Source: Candidatus Aalborgiella aggregata
GTDB taxonomy: Bacteria; Pseudomonadota; Gammaproteobacteria; Burkholderiales; Burkholderiaceae_C
Direction: 5' to 3'
DNA length: 64,000 bases
Assembly (NCBI GenBank): GCA_016705065.1
Contig: JADIYY010000002.1
Location: forward strand, 310,001-374,000
A program made the translations under genes and the position numbers. Shown here piece after piece: positions 1-9,580 of the stretch; the stretch's first letter is position 1; every line of letters starts with the position of its first letter. The notes beneath the pieces are model-generated. The model did no database searches and was not told the DNA's origin. It was given only the letters and a program-made list of their open reading frames with translations.

Positions 1-1839
1 TTTGTCATGGGCGGGCAAACGCAGGCTTTGATTGGCGACAAAGAAGAAGGCAAAGCAGGCCGAGTAAAAGCGTTGCAATTCAAAGATGGCACCCAAATCC
101 CAGCCGATTTGGTGGTGATGGCAGTGGGCATTCGACCCAATACCGAACTGGCCGAAAAAATTGGCGTGTATTGCAACCGTGGCATCGTCGTCACCGACAC
201 ACTGCAAACTGTGACAGATGCACGCATCTATTCTGTGGGCGAGTGCGCCGCACACCGTGGCATTGCCTATGGCTTGGTTGCACCGCTTTTTGAACAAGCC
301 AAAGTGGCGGCCAACCATTTGGCTTTGCACGGCATTGGACGATATTCTGGTTCATTGACATCTACGAAGTTGAAAGTAACTGGTATTGATTTATTCAGTG
401 CGGGTGCATTTCAGGGCGGTGAAGGGACTGAAGAACTGGTGATGAGTGACCCATATGGCGGTGTCTACAAAAAACTGGTGATCAAAGACGACAAACTGAT
501 TGGCGCTTGTTTGTATGGCGACACAGTGGACGGCAGCTATTACTTCAAGTTACTGCGTGACGGCCGCAATGTCGCGGACATCCGCGACAAATTGATGTTT
601 GGTGAAAGCAATATTGGCGATGTGGGACACGAAGGTCACAGCAAAGCTGCCGCTATGCCAGACGATGCAGAGGTGTGCGGTTGCAACGGTGTGAGCAAGG
701 GCACGATTTGCAAAATCATCAAAGAAAAAGGCTTGTTCACGCTGGATGAAGTACGCAAACACACCAAAGCCAGTGCCTCGTGTGGCTCTTGTACTGGTTT
801 GGTAGAGCAACTGCTGATGTTCACCGCTGGTGGTGACTACTCTGCCACGCCCAAGCTCAAAGCCATGTGCGCGTGCACCGACCATGGGCACCAAGCTGTG
901 CGTGAAGCGATTGTGGAAAACAAATTACTCACGATAGCCGATGTTTACAAATTCATGGAATGGAAAACACCCAACGGTTGTGCTTCCTGCCGTCCTGCCG
1001 TCAATTACTACCTCATCAGCTCGTGGCCGAAGGAAGCGAAGGACGATCCACAAAGCCGCTTTGTGAACGAACGCAGCCATGCCAACATTCAAAAAGATGG
1101 CACTTACTCTGTTATTCCGCGCATGTGGGGAGGCGAGACAACGTCATCAGAGCTGCGCCGCATTGCGGACGCAGTGGACAAATACAAAATCCCCACTGTC
1201 AAAGTCACTGGCGGTCAGCGCATTGATTTGTTGGGCGTGAAAAAAGAGGATTTGGTGAATGTATGGAAAGACATTGGCATGCCGTCTGGCCACGCCTACG
1301 CCAAAGCTTTGCGCACCGTCAAAACGTGCGTCGGCTCTGAATGGTGCCGCATGGGCACGCAAGACTCCACCCAAATGGGCAAAGATTTGGAACGCGCGTT
1401 TGTAGGTATGTACGCACCACACAAAGTCAAGTTTGCGGTGTCTGGCTGTCCACGCAATTGTGCCGAGGCCGGTATCAAAGACGTGGGGGTGATTGGTGTG
1501 GACAGCGGCTGGGAGATGTACATCGCTGGCAATGGTGGCATCAAAACCGAGGTGGCACATTTCTTCGTGAAAGTCAAAACCGCTGCCGAAGTGCTGGAGT
1601 ACACAGGCGCTTTTTGCGAGTTGTACCGGCAAGAAGCGTGGTATTTAGAGCGTACCGTGCATTACGTCAACCGCGTTGGCTTGGATTATGTGAAGAAAAA
1701 AATATTGGACGACGCTGTTGGCCGAAAAGCGCTGTGGGAGCGTTTGCAGTTTGCCTTGGACGGCGAACCCGATCCGTGGTTTGACTTCAAAGCTGCCGAT
1801 GTGGATACAAGGCAATTTACCAAGCTGACGCTTGCATAA
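1..1839 (+). CDS. nirB: Assimilatory nitrite reductase [NAD(P)H] large subunit, 5'-truncated by window edge
   Basis: Reduces nitrite to ammonium in the cytoplasm with NirD. The reading frame is open from base 1, so the N-terminal FAD-binding part lies outside the window; about 612 residues remain of a protein that is usually a little over 800. Visible in order, numbered from the first Met at base 7: the end of the FAD/NAD reductase domain (ADLVVMAVGIRPN near 33-45), a BFD-like [2Fe-2S] domain with Cys 224, 226, 259 and 262, a second Cys-rich BFD-like segment (Cys 288-328), then the ferredoxin-like nitrite/sulfite reductase half and the siroheme/[4Fe-4S] motif with Cys 441, 447, 481 and 485 (TCVGSEWC, SGCPRNC). 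All expected ligands are present. nirD and nasA follow on the same strand, the usual nitrate-assimilation order. Identification is firm. Confidence 0.97.
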   Translation, partial: FVMGGQTQALIGDKEEGKAGRVKALQFKDGTQIPADLVVMAVGIRPNTELAEKIGVYCNRGIVVTDTLQTVTDARIYSVGECAAHRGIAYGLVAPLFEQAKVAANHLALHGIGRYSGSLTSTKLKVTGIDLFSAGAFQGGEGTEELVMSDPYGGVYKKLVIKDDKLIGACLYGDTVDGSYYFKLLRDGRNVADIRDKLMFGESNIGDVGHEGHSKAAAMPDDAEVCGCNGVSKGTICKIIKEKGLFTLDEVRKHTKASASCGSCTGLVEQLLMFTAGGDYSATPKLKAMCACTDHGHQAVREAIVENKLLTIADVYKFMEWKTPNGCASCRPAVNYYLISSWPKEAKDDPQSRFVNERSHANIQKDGTYSVIPRMWGGETTSSELRRIADAVDKYKIPTVKVTGGQRIDLLGVKKEDLVNVWKDIGMPSGHAYAKALRTVKTCVGSEWCRMGTQDSTQMGKDLERAFVGMYAPHKVKFAVSGCPRNCAEAGIKDVGVIGVDSGWEMYIAGNGGIKTEVAHFFVKVKTAAEVLEYTGAFCELYRQEAWYLERTVHYVNRVGLDYVKKKILDDAVGRKALWERLQFALDGEPDPWFDFKAADVDTRQFTKLTLA

Positions 1840-1870
1840 ACTGATATTTCACTGCGTATCAACAAAATAT

Positions 1871-1932
1871 ATGAAAAATCAGGCTGTATCCGGCGTATTT
1901 ATTACCTAATATGCTATTAAATACATAGCAAT
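1871..1932 (+). repeat. Interspersed palindrome-tailed repeat, copy A (GGCTGTATCCGG subtype)
   Basis: A short element lies between nirB and nirD. It reads GGCTGTATCCGGCGTATTTA, then a TACCTAAT-like spacer, then a TGCTATTAAATACATAGCA hairpin end. Six more copies or relatives occur in this window (13971, 36469, 37460, 45666, 49024, 60626). Copy F at 49 kb is nearly identical to this one in reverse orientation. Whether nirD is co-transcribed with nirB across it cannot be told from sequence. Confidence 0.8.
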
Positions 1933-1990
1933 TGGTCTGTAAGCACATCAACTCAAATGTTTGATCTTTAACTGACAAAAGTAAACCACT

Positions 1991-2377
1991 ATGACTGATT
2001 GGAAAAAAATCTGCCTCGTTAACGATATCCCTGTACTGGGTGCACGCCGTGTGCAGCGTACCAAAGGCATGGATGTGGCACTGTTTCGCAACGACCAAGA
2101 CCAAGTTTTTGCACTGTTGGATCGCTGCCCGCACAAAGGCGGACCTTTGAGCCAAGGCATCGTATTTGGCACCAGCGTCGCGTGCCCGCTGCACAACTGG
2201 ACCATTAGATTGGCAACAGGTTCTGCGCAAGAGCCAGACGAAGGCAGCACGCCATCCTTCAAAGTACAGGTCAGCGATGGCGTTGTGTATATGAGCCAAA
2301 TTGAATTGGATACCTTGGCACTAGACCAAACCGCACCCACTGCAGGGCCATGTCACAGAATCAACCAGGTCGCGTAG
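1991..2377 (+). CDS. nirD: Nitrite reductase small subunit, Rieske-type
   Basis: Small subunit that accompanies NirB in assimilatory nitrite reduction in the cytoplasm. The 128-residue protein has a Rieske-like fold with both cluster motifs intact: CPHKGGPL near residues 46-53 and CPLHNW near 67-72. Many NirD proteins have lost these ligands, so this copy may really hold a [2Fe-2S] cluster. The ATG at 1991 starts MTDWKKICLVNDIP, typical for the family. It lies 151 bases after nirB, with a repeat element between, and 10 bases before nasA. Confidence 0.93.
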   Translation: MTDWKKICLVNDIPVLGARRVQRTKGMDVALFRNDQDQVFALLDRCPHKGGPLSQGIVFGTSVACPLHNWTIRLATGSAQEPDEGSTPSFKVQVSDGVVYMSQIELDTLALDQTAPTAGPCHRINQVA

Positions 2378-2387
2378 TTGGGGTGAC

Positions 2388-4993
2388 ATGAAAGAAACCC
2401 AATCAACCTGCCCCTACTGTGGTGTGGGCTGTGGCGTCATCATTGAATCAACAGGCGACCAAATCACTGGTGTGCGTGGGGACCCCTTGCACCCTGCGAA
2501 TTTTGGGCGCTTATGTTCCAAAGGTCTGAATTTGCATTTGACGGCGTCGGCAAACGTGACAAAACAAACCCGCTTGCTGTACCCAATGCAACGTGCCAGC
2601 AGAAACCTTACACCGCAACGTGTTTCATGGGATATTGCCTTAGACAGCGCAGCAGACAAGTTTGCGCAGGTGATTGCCGATCATGGCCCCGATGCCATTG
2701 GATTTTATATCTCAGGTCAGTTGCTAACAGAAGACTACTATGTCTTTAACAAACTGGCCAAAGGCTTGATTGGCACCAATAACATCGACAGCAATTCGCG
2801 CCTGTGCATGAGCAGTGCCGTAGCAGGCTACAAACAAACGCTGGGTGCCGATTCACCACCCACATGCTATGACGATGTGAACCATGCCGATTGCATTTTC
2901 ATAGTGGGCAGCAACACGGCATTTGCGCATCCCATTTTGTTTCGCCGCATTGAAGATGCAAAAAAGGCCAATCCTGCGCTGAAAATTATCGTGGTCGACC
3001 CGCGCCGTACCGACACCGCAGATTTGGCCGATTTGTATTTGCCAATACAACCTGGCACCGATGTGATGCTGTTCAACGGCATGCTGCACATCATGCTGTG
3101 GGAAGGATGGATTGACCAAGACTTCATCAACACGCACACTGATGGTTTTGAAGCGCTGAAAGCCACTGTGCGCGACTGCACGCCAGAAATAACCACCGAA
3201 ATATGTGGCATCAAGAAAGCTGACTTATTGATGGCAGCACAGTTGTTTGCCACCTGCAAAGCATCTTTAAGTTTGTACTGCCAAGGACTCAACCAGTCCA
3301 GCAGCGGTGCGGCTAAAAATGCTGCTTTAATTAATTTGCATTTGGCCACTGGCCACATTGGCAAAGCCGGGGCAGGCCCATTTTCCCTGACTGGCCAGCC
3401 CAACGCCATGGGCGGGCGCTGGTCATCGTGCAAGAGTCCTTTGCCACCACCGCCACTTGTGCCTATGCCGACTTGCTGCTGCCCGCGACCACATGGGGTG
3501 AGAAGGAAGGCACTGTCACCAATTCAGAGCGTTGCATCACGCGCGTGCGAGCGGCCGTTAACGCACCTGGTGAAGCAAGGCATGACTGGTCCATCGCCGC
3601 AGAATTTGCAAGACGTTTGGAATTGTTGTTGCCTATCAAGTCACCAAGTACATTGTTCGACTACCCCACACCTGAATCGGTCTGGCTGGAACACCGCGAA
3701 TCCACACGCGGACGCGACATCGACATCACTGGCATGAGCTATTCGGCACTAGAAAAATCGCCACTGCAATGGCCTCTGCGCGAGGGTGATGTGGCAGGCA
3801 AAACGCGTTTGTACGAAGACCACGTTTTCCAAACCGCCAATGGCAAAGCACAATTCGTCAATACGGTCTACAAACCCGTTGCTGAAGCACGTGATGCACG
3901 CTACCCGTTTTCGCTGAACACAGGCCGTTTACGTGACCAATGGCATGGCATGAGCCGCACAGGTACGGTCAGCAAATTGTTTGGCCATGTCGCAGAACCT
4001 GCGGTGCAGATGAATGTGCAAGACATGACCAGACGCATGATCAAAGACGGTGATTTGGTTCACATCACCAGCAAACGAGGCTCCATTTTGTTGCCAGCGC
4101 AGGCATCTAAAGAAGTGGGATTGAGCCAAACTTTCATCGCCATGCACTGGGGTGAAGAGTATGTAAGCGGCTCTAAGGATGGCGATGGCAGTGCAGTTAA
4201 AGCTTTGGCGGGTGTGAATGCACTCACCACATCCAGCTTTTGTCCCAGTTCTAAACAACCTGAATTGAAGCACGCGGCTGTCAAAATTCTCAAAGCCGAA
4301 TTGCCTTGGACATTGTTGGGGATGGCATGGTTACCCAGCGACCAAGCTTTGTCAGCACGTGAAGCGCTGAAGCCCCTGATGCGCCAATTTCCATTTGCCA
4401 GCTGCGTGCCTTTTGCTGATACTGTTGACACTGAAGATGGCACTGGTACGGGCGCTGTGCAAACTGGTGTTCTATTGCGCGCCGCTGGTCATGAAGCACC
4501 AAGCGCAGAAGTTTTGCAAAAGATTAAAGCCATCTTGGGTTTGCAGTCTGCTGGTTTGTCTGGTCAAACGGCAAACCAATCCGCCATGCCAGTGATGCGC
4601 TATGTCGACAAGAAAAAAGGTCAACACCGCAGCATCAAGATCAATGGCAGCAAAGAACATGCGCTTTTAGAGGCTTTTTTATTAGCGGGTGACACACGCT
4701 CTGAAGCTTGGATCAAAACTTTATTGCAAGACAAACTTCCTGCACAAAACTATGGTCGTTTACTGTTGGTGCCGGGCAGCCAAGCCCCCATTGCCGTGCA
4801 GTCGCGTGGTAAAACCATTTGCACCTGTTTCAATGTGACCGATGTGGCCATTCAAGATGCTTTGTCGCTGACCAAAGGAACGGCCGAGCAATGTTTGTCT
4901 GCGTTGCAAGACACCTTGAAATGCGGCACCAATTGCGGCTCATGCGCTCCTGAAATCAAGCGCATGGTGCTTGCGCACAACTCAAAAACTTAG
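2388..4993 (+). pseudogene. nasA: Assimilatory nitrate reductase catalytic subunit, internal deletion and frameshift
   Basis: The gene would encode a molybdopterin-guanine-dinucleotide enzyme reducing nitrate to nitrite. The 5' half (2388 to about 3419) reads as the N-terminal [4Fe-4S] domain (CPYCGVGCG, LCSKG) and molybdopterin domains up to GQPNAMGGR. The frame then jumps directly to LVIVQESFATTATCAYADLL, which continues to 4993 with the dinucleotide-binding region and a C-terminal BFD-like [2Fe-2S] domain (CTCFNV, CGTNCGSC). In intact relatives, as I recall them, roughly 80 residues separate these two points. That segment is missing and the two halves are in different frames (total length 2606 is not a multiple of 3). 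A full-length product cannot be made. A misassembly at 3411-3425 is the alternative to a real deletion. Confidence 0.9.
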
Positions 4994-5010
4994 CATTCCA
5001 ACCTGGCCAA

Positions 5011-5841
5011 TCACATCGCCCAAATGCGCGGTGCAACGGCTTTCAATTGCCACAGATCTTGCCGCCAAGCAGTCCAGACTTGGCGCAGCACATCCATCAC
5101 TGGTTCCACCATGGGAGCTAACACACGCACCACCACCACATGGTCATTGGGGCTGGTTGCGCCAGCTGTGCCTTTCAAGGCATGGGTATCCAACACCATT
5201 CGTGCTGCCGCCAGCGCCAAGGCCACGCGGTCGCGCTGCAGTGCTGATCCACTGGCAAAAAACAGTGAGCCCATGCAACGCTGCCCTGCCAAGCCGATGG
5301 GGCTGTTCAACAGTCGCTGGTCACTGGCTTCTATTTTTCCGCGTTCTAGCCAAATGCCGGGCAACTCGATATGCTGGGTAAAACTGCCTGATTCAAATGG
5401 CATATCGGCATGGGGCAGCCCCAAGGCAGTTACGTCCCAGCCCATCATTTCAGCGCCTGCGTCAAGCTGAAAAATGCATTGGTTTTCAGCCGAGCAGTCG
5501 TTGTAGGCAATCGCTTCCAAGGGCAGCCACTCCAAACGCCCATTGGCTTGCACTTTGGCTGAGGTACGTTGCAATGCAGGCTCACCTAGGGACTTATAAA
5601 ACCGCGTTGCGCCCGGCGTGGTGATTAACCCATGGGCATGTGGTGCCACATTGATCGTAATATCCAAAGTATCACCGCCCACCAAACCACCTGGCGGGTG
5701 AACCAAAACGTTGTGACACACGGCATTGCCCTCAGGGTACAAGCTTTGCAACACTTGCAAAGGCCCTACTCGTTCATACCGTGCTACCGTTCGATCGTCT
5801 TCTAACTTGTATTGAATGTCTAATTTTGCGTGCCATGTCAT
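5011..5841 (-). CDS. ureD: Urease accessory protein UreD
   Basis: UreD/UreH is a chaperone that helps load nickel into urease together with UreF and UreG. The 276-residue product has the family blocks ARYERVGPLQVLQSLYPEG, HNVLVHPPGGLVGGD and TTPGATRFYKS. I chose the ATG at 5841 (MTWHAKLDIQYKLE) because it matches the usual UreD N-terminus; the frame stays open for 27 more codons upstream without homology. ureD normally opens a ureDABCEFG operon, but here the next thing downstream is the 3' end of nasA, converging with 17 bases between. No other urease gene is in the window, so the gene is an orphan here. Confidence 0.9.
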   Translation of the reverse strand: MTWHAKLDIQYKLEDDRTVARYERVGPLQVLQSLYPEGNAVCHNVLVHPPGGLVGGDTLDITINVAPHAHGLITTPGATRFYKSLGEPALQRTSAKVQANGRLEWLPLEAIAYNDCSAENQCIFQLDAGAEMMGWDVTALGLPHADMPFESGSFTQHIELPGIWLERGKIEASDQRLLNSPIGLAGQRCMGSLFFASGSALQRDRVALALAAARMVLDTHALKGTAGATSPNDHVVVVRVLAPMVEPVMDVLRQVWTAWRQDLWQLKAVAPRIWAM

Positions 5842-5907
5842 GCAAAGAGTGTAAGCCGATTTTGCTTGGCAATTCAGTTGCAAATAGCTGGGATAATAGC
5901 CCCGCGC

Positions 5908-5982
5908 CCCTTTGTAGTTCAATGGATAGAACGAGTGCCTCCTAAGTGCTAGATACAGGTTCGATTCCTGTCGAAGGGACCA
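5908..5982 (+). tRNA. tRNA-Arg (anticodon CCT)
   Basis: A full cloverleaf can be folded by hand. The acceptor stem is CCCTTTG/CGAAGGG with one G-T pair. The D stem is GTTC/GAAC. The anticodon stem AGTGC/GTGCT carries loop CTCCTAA, giving anticodon CCT. The T stem is ACAGG/CCTGT with loop TTCGATT. The discriminator is A and CCA is encoded at 5980-5982. The 3' end of this gene is duplicated at 13942-13961, marking it as the attachment site of the adjoining integrated element, which leaves the tRNA intact. Confidence 0.95.
5962..5982 (+). repeat. attL core (tRNA-Arg 3' end)
   Basis: The tRNA T-arm and acceptor end form the left attachment core. The sequence CGATTCCTGTCGAAGG is repeated at 13942-13957. 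Since the tRNA is complete, the element's own att half restored the gene on integration. Confidence 0.8.
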
Positions 5983-5988
5983 AATTTT

Positions 5989-6026
5989 AAGTCGGATAGG
6001 TTCATGGCCTTCCGACTTTTTCTTTT
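5989..6026 (+). terminator. Rho-independent terminator of tRNA-Arg
   Basis: An 8-bp perfect inverted repeat (AAGTCGGA / TCCGACTT, 5989-5996 and 6011-6018) with a 14-base loop is followed by a T-rich tract. It sits seven bases after the tRNA CCA end and so probably ends the tRNA transcript. It lies on the element side of the att core. Confidence 0.7.
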
Positions 6027-6095
6027 TCCCCTCTGAGATAATGCTTTTATTATCCGTTAGCGTTCGTTAGAGTATGCCACATTCCAGCCACAAAA

Positions 6096-6153
6096 GGGGG
6101 CACATTTGGGGGCATTCTTTAAAAATTTGGGGGCATATTTTACTAATCCAAAA
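6096..6153 (+). repeat. Candidate integrase arm-type sites, left end
   Basis: A 21-base stretch at 6096-6116 (two GGGGGCA units separated by CATTT) occurs identically at 13867-13887 near the right end. A third GGGGGCATATTTTACTAATC unit follows at 6129, matching GGGGGCATTTTCCACTAACC at 13879. Short direct repeats shared by both ends and flanking the core are what tyrosine-integrase arm sites look like. Binding is inferred only. Confidence 0.55.
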
Positions 6154-6682
6154 CTATACCCCCGCCCCGCCCTTCACTTACCCCCCCCGTAGGCCACACA
6201 TGCAACTGCGATTTGATATGGTTGTAATTACCCGCAGATAAGAAGTTACAGGTAGCACCTTTCAGGGGGTGCTGTAAAGTAACAAAAGAGAATTAACCGA
6301 TTAAGTCGATTAACTCACTTAAGGGAATTAACATGCTTTGGAAAACCTCGCAGTCTAAAATGCGTGCGGGTAGAACCACCCTCGTACTGAGACCCCGGCA
6401 CAGTACCTTATGGGGGTGTCGCTCTGCCTTTCAGCCTCGGGGCATCGACATTTGTACTGGGGACAAGTGGGGACAGTGGGGACACCGCATAATCATTGGT
6501 CTAGCGCGTACCCAGTCGACTAGCACTGAGTGGGGACAGCGGGGACAACTCATTCCGAGTTAGTGCATTGAGGTACTGCACTGCTTTAACTTGGTGACTG
6601 GTGCAAGCGCTCCATTGCTTTGCAGCGCGGGTAAAGCTCCCGCACCCCACCGCCTCACGGCGGCCATGACGTAACGCAATGC
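6154..6682. other. Non-coding left arm of the element with hairpin and five GGGGACA repeats
   Basis: No convincing gene lies here. A hairpin can form at 6246-6284 (GTTAC...GTAAC outside, AGCACC/GGTGCT inside). Next comes a stretch with repeated GAATTAAC and CGATTAA words at 6291-6332. Five copies of GGGGACA follow at 6459, 6469, 6478, 6532 and 6541, spaced 9-10 bases within each of two clusters. A 76-codon open frame at 6333-6563 runs through the repeats and is not credible as a gene. The region lies directly downstream of the primase/helicase gene and could hold a replication or copy-control site. Confidence 0.5.
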
Positions 6683-9580
6683 TTACAAATCAATCTCGAA
6701 TAACGCTGGGGTGATCCGGTAACACCGCGTCAGTCCCAAGCTTGGTAAGCGCTGCTTTGTATCGAATGCACGGTCTTGGTCTGGGCTTAGGCAACCATGA
6801 TCCAACAGCACGCGACATACGGCCTGATAGTCAAAGCCTTGGCACATTTCGGAACGGAACGTCTCAGACAAAATGAAATATTCCACACTAACACCTTCAC
6901 CAACATTAGACGGCATCCTGTCGCCAAACTCTGCCCCGTGTTGGTTATTGGTCTTGATCGGTTCACCACTGTCATTCAACATACGACGAAAGCCAGCACG
7001 TTGCAGCGTTTTAACATTGTGGTCATCAGCAGCTCTATGCCACCAAGTAAAGCGGCCTTCACCGTTCACCTCTAAAAACCGTCTCACTTGTCGCAGCATG
7101 GCTACCACTTCACCATTACCAATGCCCCCACGTGCGGCCAGCCATGCATTAAAGCAAGCCTTTGCAGCCCGTTCGCTTTCGCCCTTTTCCCAGCCAGTCA
7201 GCCCCGCCTCGGTTGCCAGCTCGCCCGCTGCCCCCACCAGTGCGAAACGTGCCACTACACGTTCAACTTGACCGCTTGCACCCTTGGGTATCCATTGGCT
7301 GATTAATGCGGACATGCCCTCACGGATTCTTTTTTTAAGCGTGTCAGCGTTGCTACAAAGCCATACAAGCCATGCATAGCCTGTAGCACCGTAGGTATTG
7401 AGCGCTTGCTGGGTCAAATGCTTGGCAAAGGCCGCACCGCCTTGAAAGCCGTGCAGATTTTCAAATGCACCCAGCCCCGCCCCTGCGTCAGCCTGTATAT
7501 CTGCCATGCGCACCTCTTGGCCAGTGCGGGTGCGCTTCATGCCTTCTGCCATGTGATCCGCTAACCCCAGTTCACCAGCACTTAAGAACAACAACCGCCA
7601 TACCAACCGTGTACGGGGTGAACCTGTACGGGTTGCACGGGCTTTACTTTGTTCGTTGGCCAGCATATAGGCACATTCGCCCGCCGTCTTTGGGTCAACC
7701 TGTGCCAATTCATCAAGGATCAGCAGGCAGTCGCTGTGCTGTGCGGCTATGGCCTCTAAAGCGTTGTCCGTCGTTCGCCATCGCTGCAAAAAGCTTGCAC
7801 CGCCGTAGACACTCGCAGCCAGTTTTAACGCCGTGGTTTTCCCGCTGGAGCTATCGCCACGAAAATGAAAGCCCCCGCTTTCCATGCCAGCCGGTCGCAA
7901 AATTGGTCCGGCAAAGGCACATGCCACAGCAAACACCAGTCGTGAATTACCTGCACACAATGCGCCCACACGGTCGCGCCATTGGTCAGCCCCGCCCTTG
8001 CTACGGAATGTATTTTCAACTGCGTTATCTGTCTGGAAAACAATGCGTTCAGCATCATCGCCAATGGTTTCACGGGGCAATACAAACGCTGTGCCATGCC
8101 AGCCTATGCGGTCGGTACACGTCGCGTATTCCTCTGGGGTGCGAGTTTGTATGTACTGGGTCAAAAGATTGCGGGCGCGGGGTGTTGACGCAATACGAAG
8201 CCCCATGTTCAACAGCGTAGCCCGATATTCACCACCATCACCAGACAACATGCGGGCTGGCATTGCCCATTGTTTAGCGTTACCCAGCGGATCATCAAAG
8301 GCCAGCAAGTAACCCCAGCCCCCACCGTCTTGGTCGCGGGTTAATGCCTGCACTTCCAAACGACTGCACACCCATTCAGGTGATTTTTGTTTTCCGTCTT
8401 GGTCTATGCCTTGATGCCATACGCCGTGTTCATTTACTGAAAACACATCAAAGGTGCGGCCATCATCGCCAGTATCGCCACTGGGTTTAATTTTTTCACG
8501 CTTGCTGCCCTTGGCTGGGTTGTTTGTTTGTGTTGATTGTGGGGCTTGTTGGCTAGCTTGGTGCGCTTTAATCGCGGCCATCACAATGCAGCGCACCGCC
8601 TCTAACCCCGCTGTTTGGTGCAAGTCGTTAAAGTCGCTGCCATCATCATGCAAAGGGGCAGGAAACACAGCCAGCCCCCGCACAATTCGCGCCGCCGCCG
8701 TTGCCTTTTCACGCCCAGGGTTGCTGCCTGTACGTGCAAACGTCTGTACATCATCGTCACCACACAGCACCAATAATGCCAACGGGTACAAACTTCGCAA
8801 TGATTTGGCCACATGTCCTAGATTGCCAGCATCAAACGCCACGGCCACGGGGTAGCCTGTAGCCTCATAAAGGCTTGCAGCAGTGGCGTAACCCTCAGCC
8901 AGCAACAGCACAGCGGGCGGGGTTGTATCGTTGCCTACATTGCCCAGCAAGTGCCACAGCCCCGATTTGCGCCCGCCTTTTCTAAACAGTTTGTCAGTGC
9001 CTCCCTCTTTTGGTTTATCTGGGGCTATGCGTTGCACATTCCACAGCACGCCCGCACCGTCACACATAGGCACTAACAGCCCGTTATTTGCCGTGAAGCG
9101 CACACCGTGGGGCTGTACACCTTTACGGGTCAAATAGGGGCTATTGCCTGTCTCGCTGGCTTCATTCCACATTGCCAGCACTTCACTGGCCGCACTGGCA
9201 TGGCCGGCTTCAATCCGTGCCTTTTCGGCTTGCTGTGTTGCATGGCGTTCGCGTTCCCTTTGGGCTATGGCCTCGGGGCTGGGGGTGTTTTGGGCTGGGT
9301 TTGTTTTGGACAAATCGAAGCCGTTTTCTTTTGCAAGGTGCAACAACGTGCCAATGCCCACGCCACCGCCCGCTTTGATACTTTGCCATGTGCTACGCGT
9401 GGCCTTCACATCGTAGCCATCAGCCGAAGCGCTCCAGTCAGAGAAAAGGTCTAGGCCGGTATTGTCAGGGTATTCGCTTTTAATCGCCATCGCCACACGT
9501 GCCCAATCGTTGCGGGGCATGTTGGCTGGGATATGGTGCAAGGCTTCGCGTATCAGCTCTGGAGTTATATTTTTTATCAT
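6683..9580 (-). CDS. Primase/helicase with PriCT-2, Toprim and DUF927 domains
   Basis: Probable replication initiator of the element, combining priming and helicase activity on DNA. In the 965-residue protein, residues about 5-85 resemble the PriCT-2 primase C-terminal domain. Residues 225-320 carry a Toprim-like core (LLLAEGYATA with Glu229, GDDD at 274-277, DFND at 316-319). The C-terminal half is a DUF927-type ATPase with Walker A GDSSSGKTT at 575-583 and Walker B LLILDELAQ near 619-627. The start codon overlaps the stop of the upstream small gene (ATGA), which indicates translational coupling. It is the largest gene of the element and the last of its minus-strand series. Confidence 0.88.
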   Translation of the reverse strand: MIKNITPELIREALHHIPANMPRNDWARVAMAIKSEYPDNTGLDLFSDWSASADGYDVKATRSTWQSIKAGGGVGIGTLLHLAKENGFDLSKTNPAQNTPSPEAIAQRERERHATQQAEKARIEAGHASAASEVLAMWNEASETGNSPYLTRKGVQPHGVRFTANNGLLVPMCDGAGVLWNVQRIAPDKPKEGGTDKLFRKGGRKSGLWHLLGNVGNDTTPPAVLLLAEGYATAASLYEATGYPVAVAFDAGNLGHVAKSLRSLYPLALLVLCGDDDVQTFARTGSNPGREKATAAARIVRGLAVFPAPLHDDGSDFNDLHQTAGLEAVRCIVMAAIKAHQASQQAPQSTQTNNPAKGSKREKIKPSGDTGDDGRTFDVFSVNEHGVWHQGIDQDGKQKSPEWVCSRLEVQALTRDQDGGGWGYLLAFDDPLGNAKQWAMPARMLSGDGGEYRATLLNMGLRIASTPRARNLLTQYIQTRTPEEYATCTDRIGWHGTAFVLPRETIGDDAERIVFQTDNAVENTFRSKGGADQWRDRVGALCAGNSRLVFAVACAFAGPILRPAGMESGGFHFRGDSSSGKTTALKLAASVYGGASFLQRWRTTDNALEAIAAQHSDCLLILDELAQVDPKTAGECAYMLANEQSKARATRTGSPRTRLVWRLLFLSAGELGLADHMAEGMKRTRTGQEVRMADIQADAGAGLGAFENLHGFQGGAAFAKHLTQQALNTYGATGYAWLVWLCSNADTLKKRIREGMSALISQWIPKGASGQVERVVARFALVGAAGELATEAGLTGWEKGESERAAKACFNAWLAARGGIGNGEVVAMLRQVRRFLEVNGEGRFTWWHRAADDHNVKTLQRAGFRRMLNDSGEPIKTNNQHGAEFGDRMPSNVGEGVSVEYFILSETFRSEMCQGFDYQAVCRVLLDHGCLSPDQDRAFDTKQRLPSLGLTRCYRITPALFEIDL

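Noticed and set aside
1147..1632. Long antisense open frames opposite nirB and other genes
   Set aside because: Codon use and motifs clearly support the sense genes; the antisense frames show no protein-like features and lack binding sites.
3428..4993. An independent oxidoreductase gene starting at GTG 3428
   Set aside because: It begins in the middle of a conserved NasA block and is the C-terminal part of nasA after the internal deletion.
6459..6547. GGGGACA repeats as a CRISPR array
   Set aside because: The units are seven bases, the spacers two to three bases within groups, and no cas genes are present. No CRISPR array was seen anywhere in the window.
6333..6563. A 76-codon plus-strand open frame in the left arm of the element
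   Set aside because: It runs through the GGGGACA repeats (translated as WGQWG-type words), lies on the strand without other element genes and has no recognisable features.
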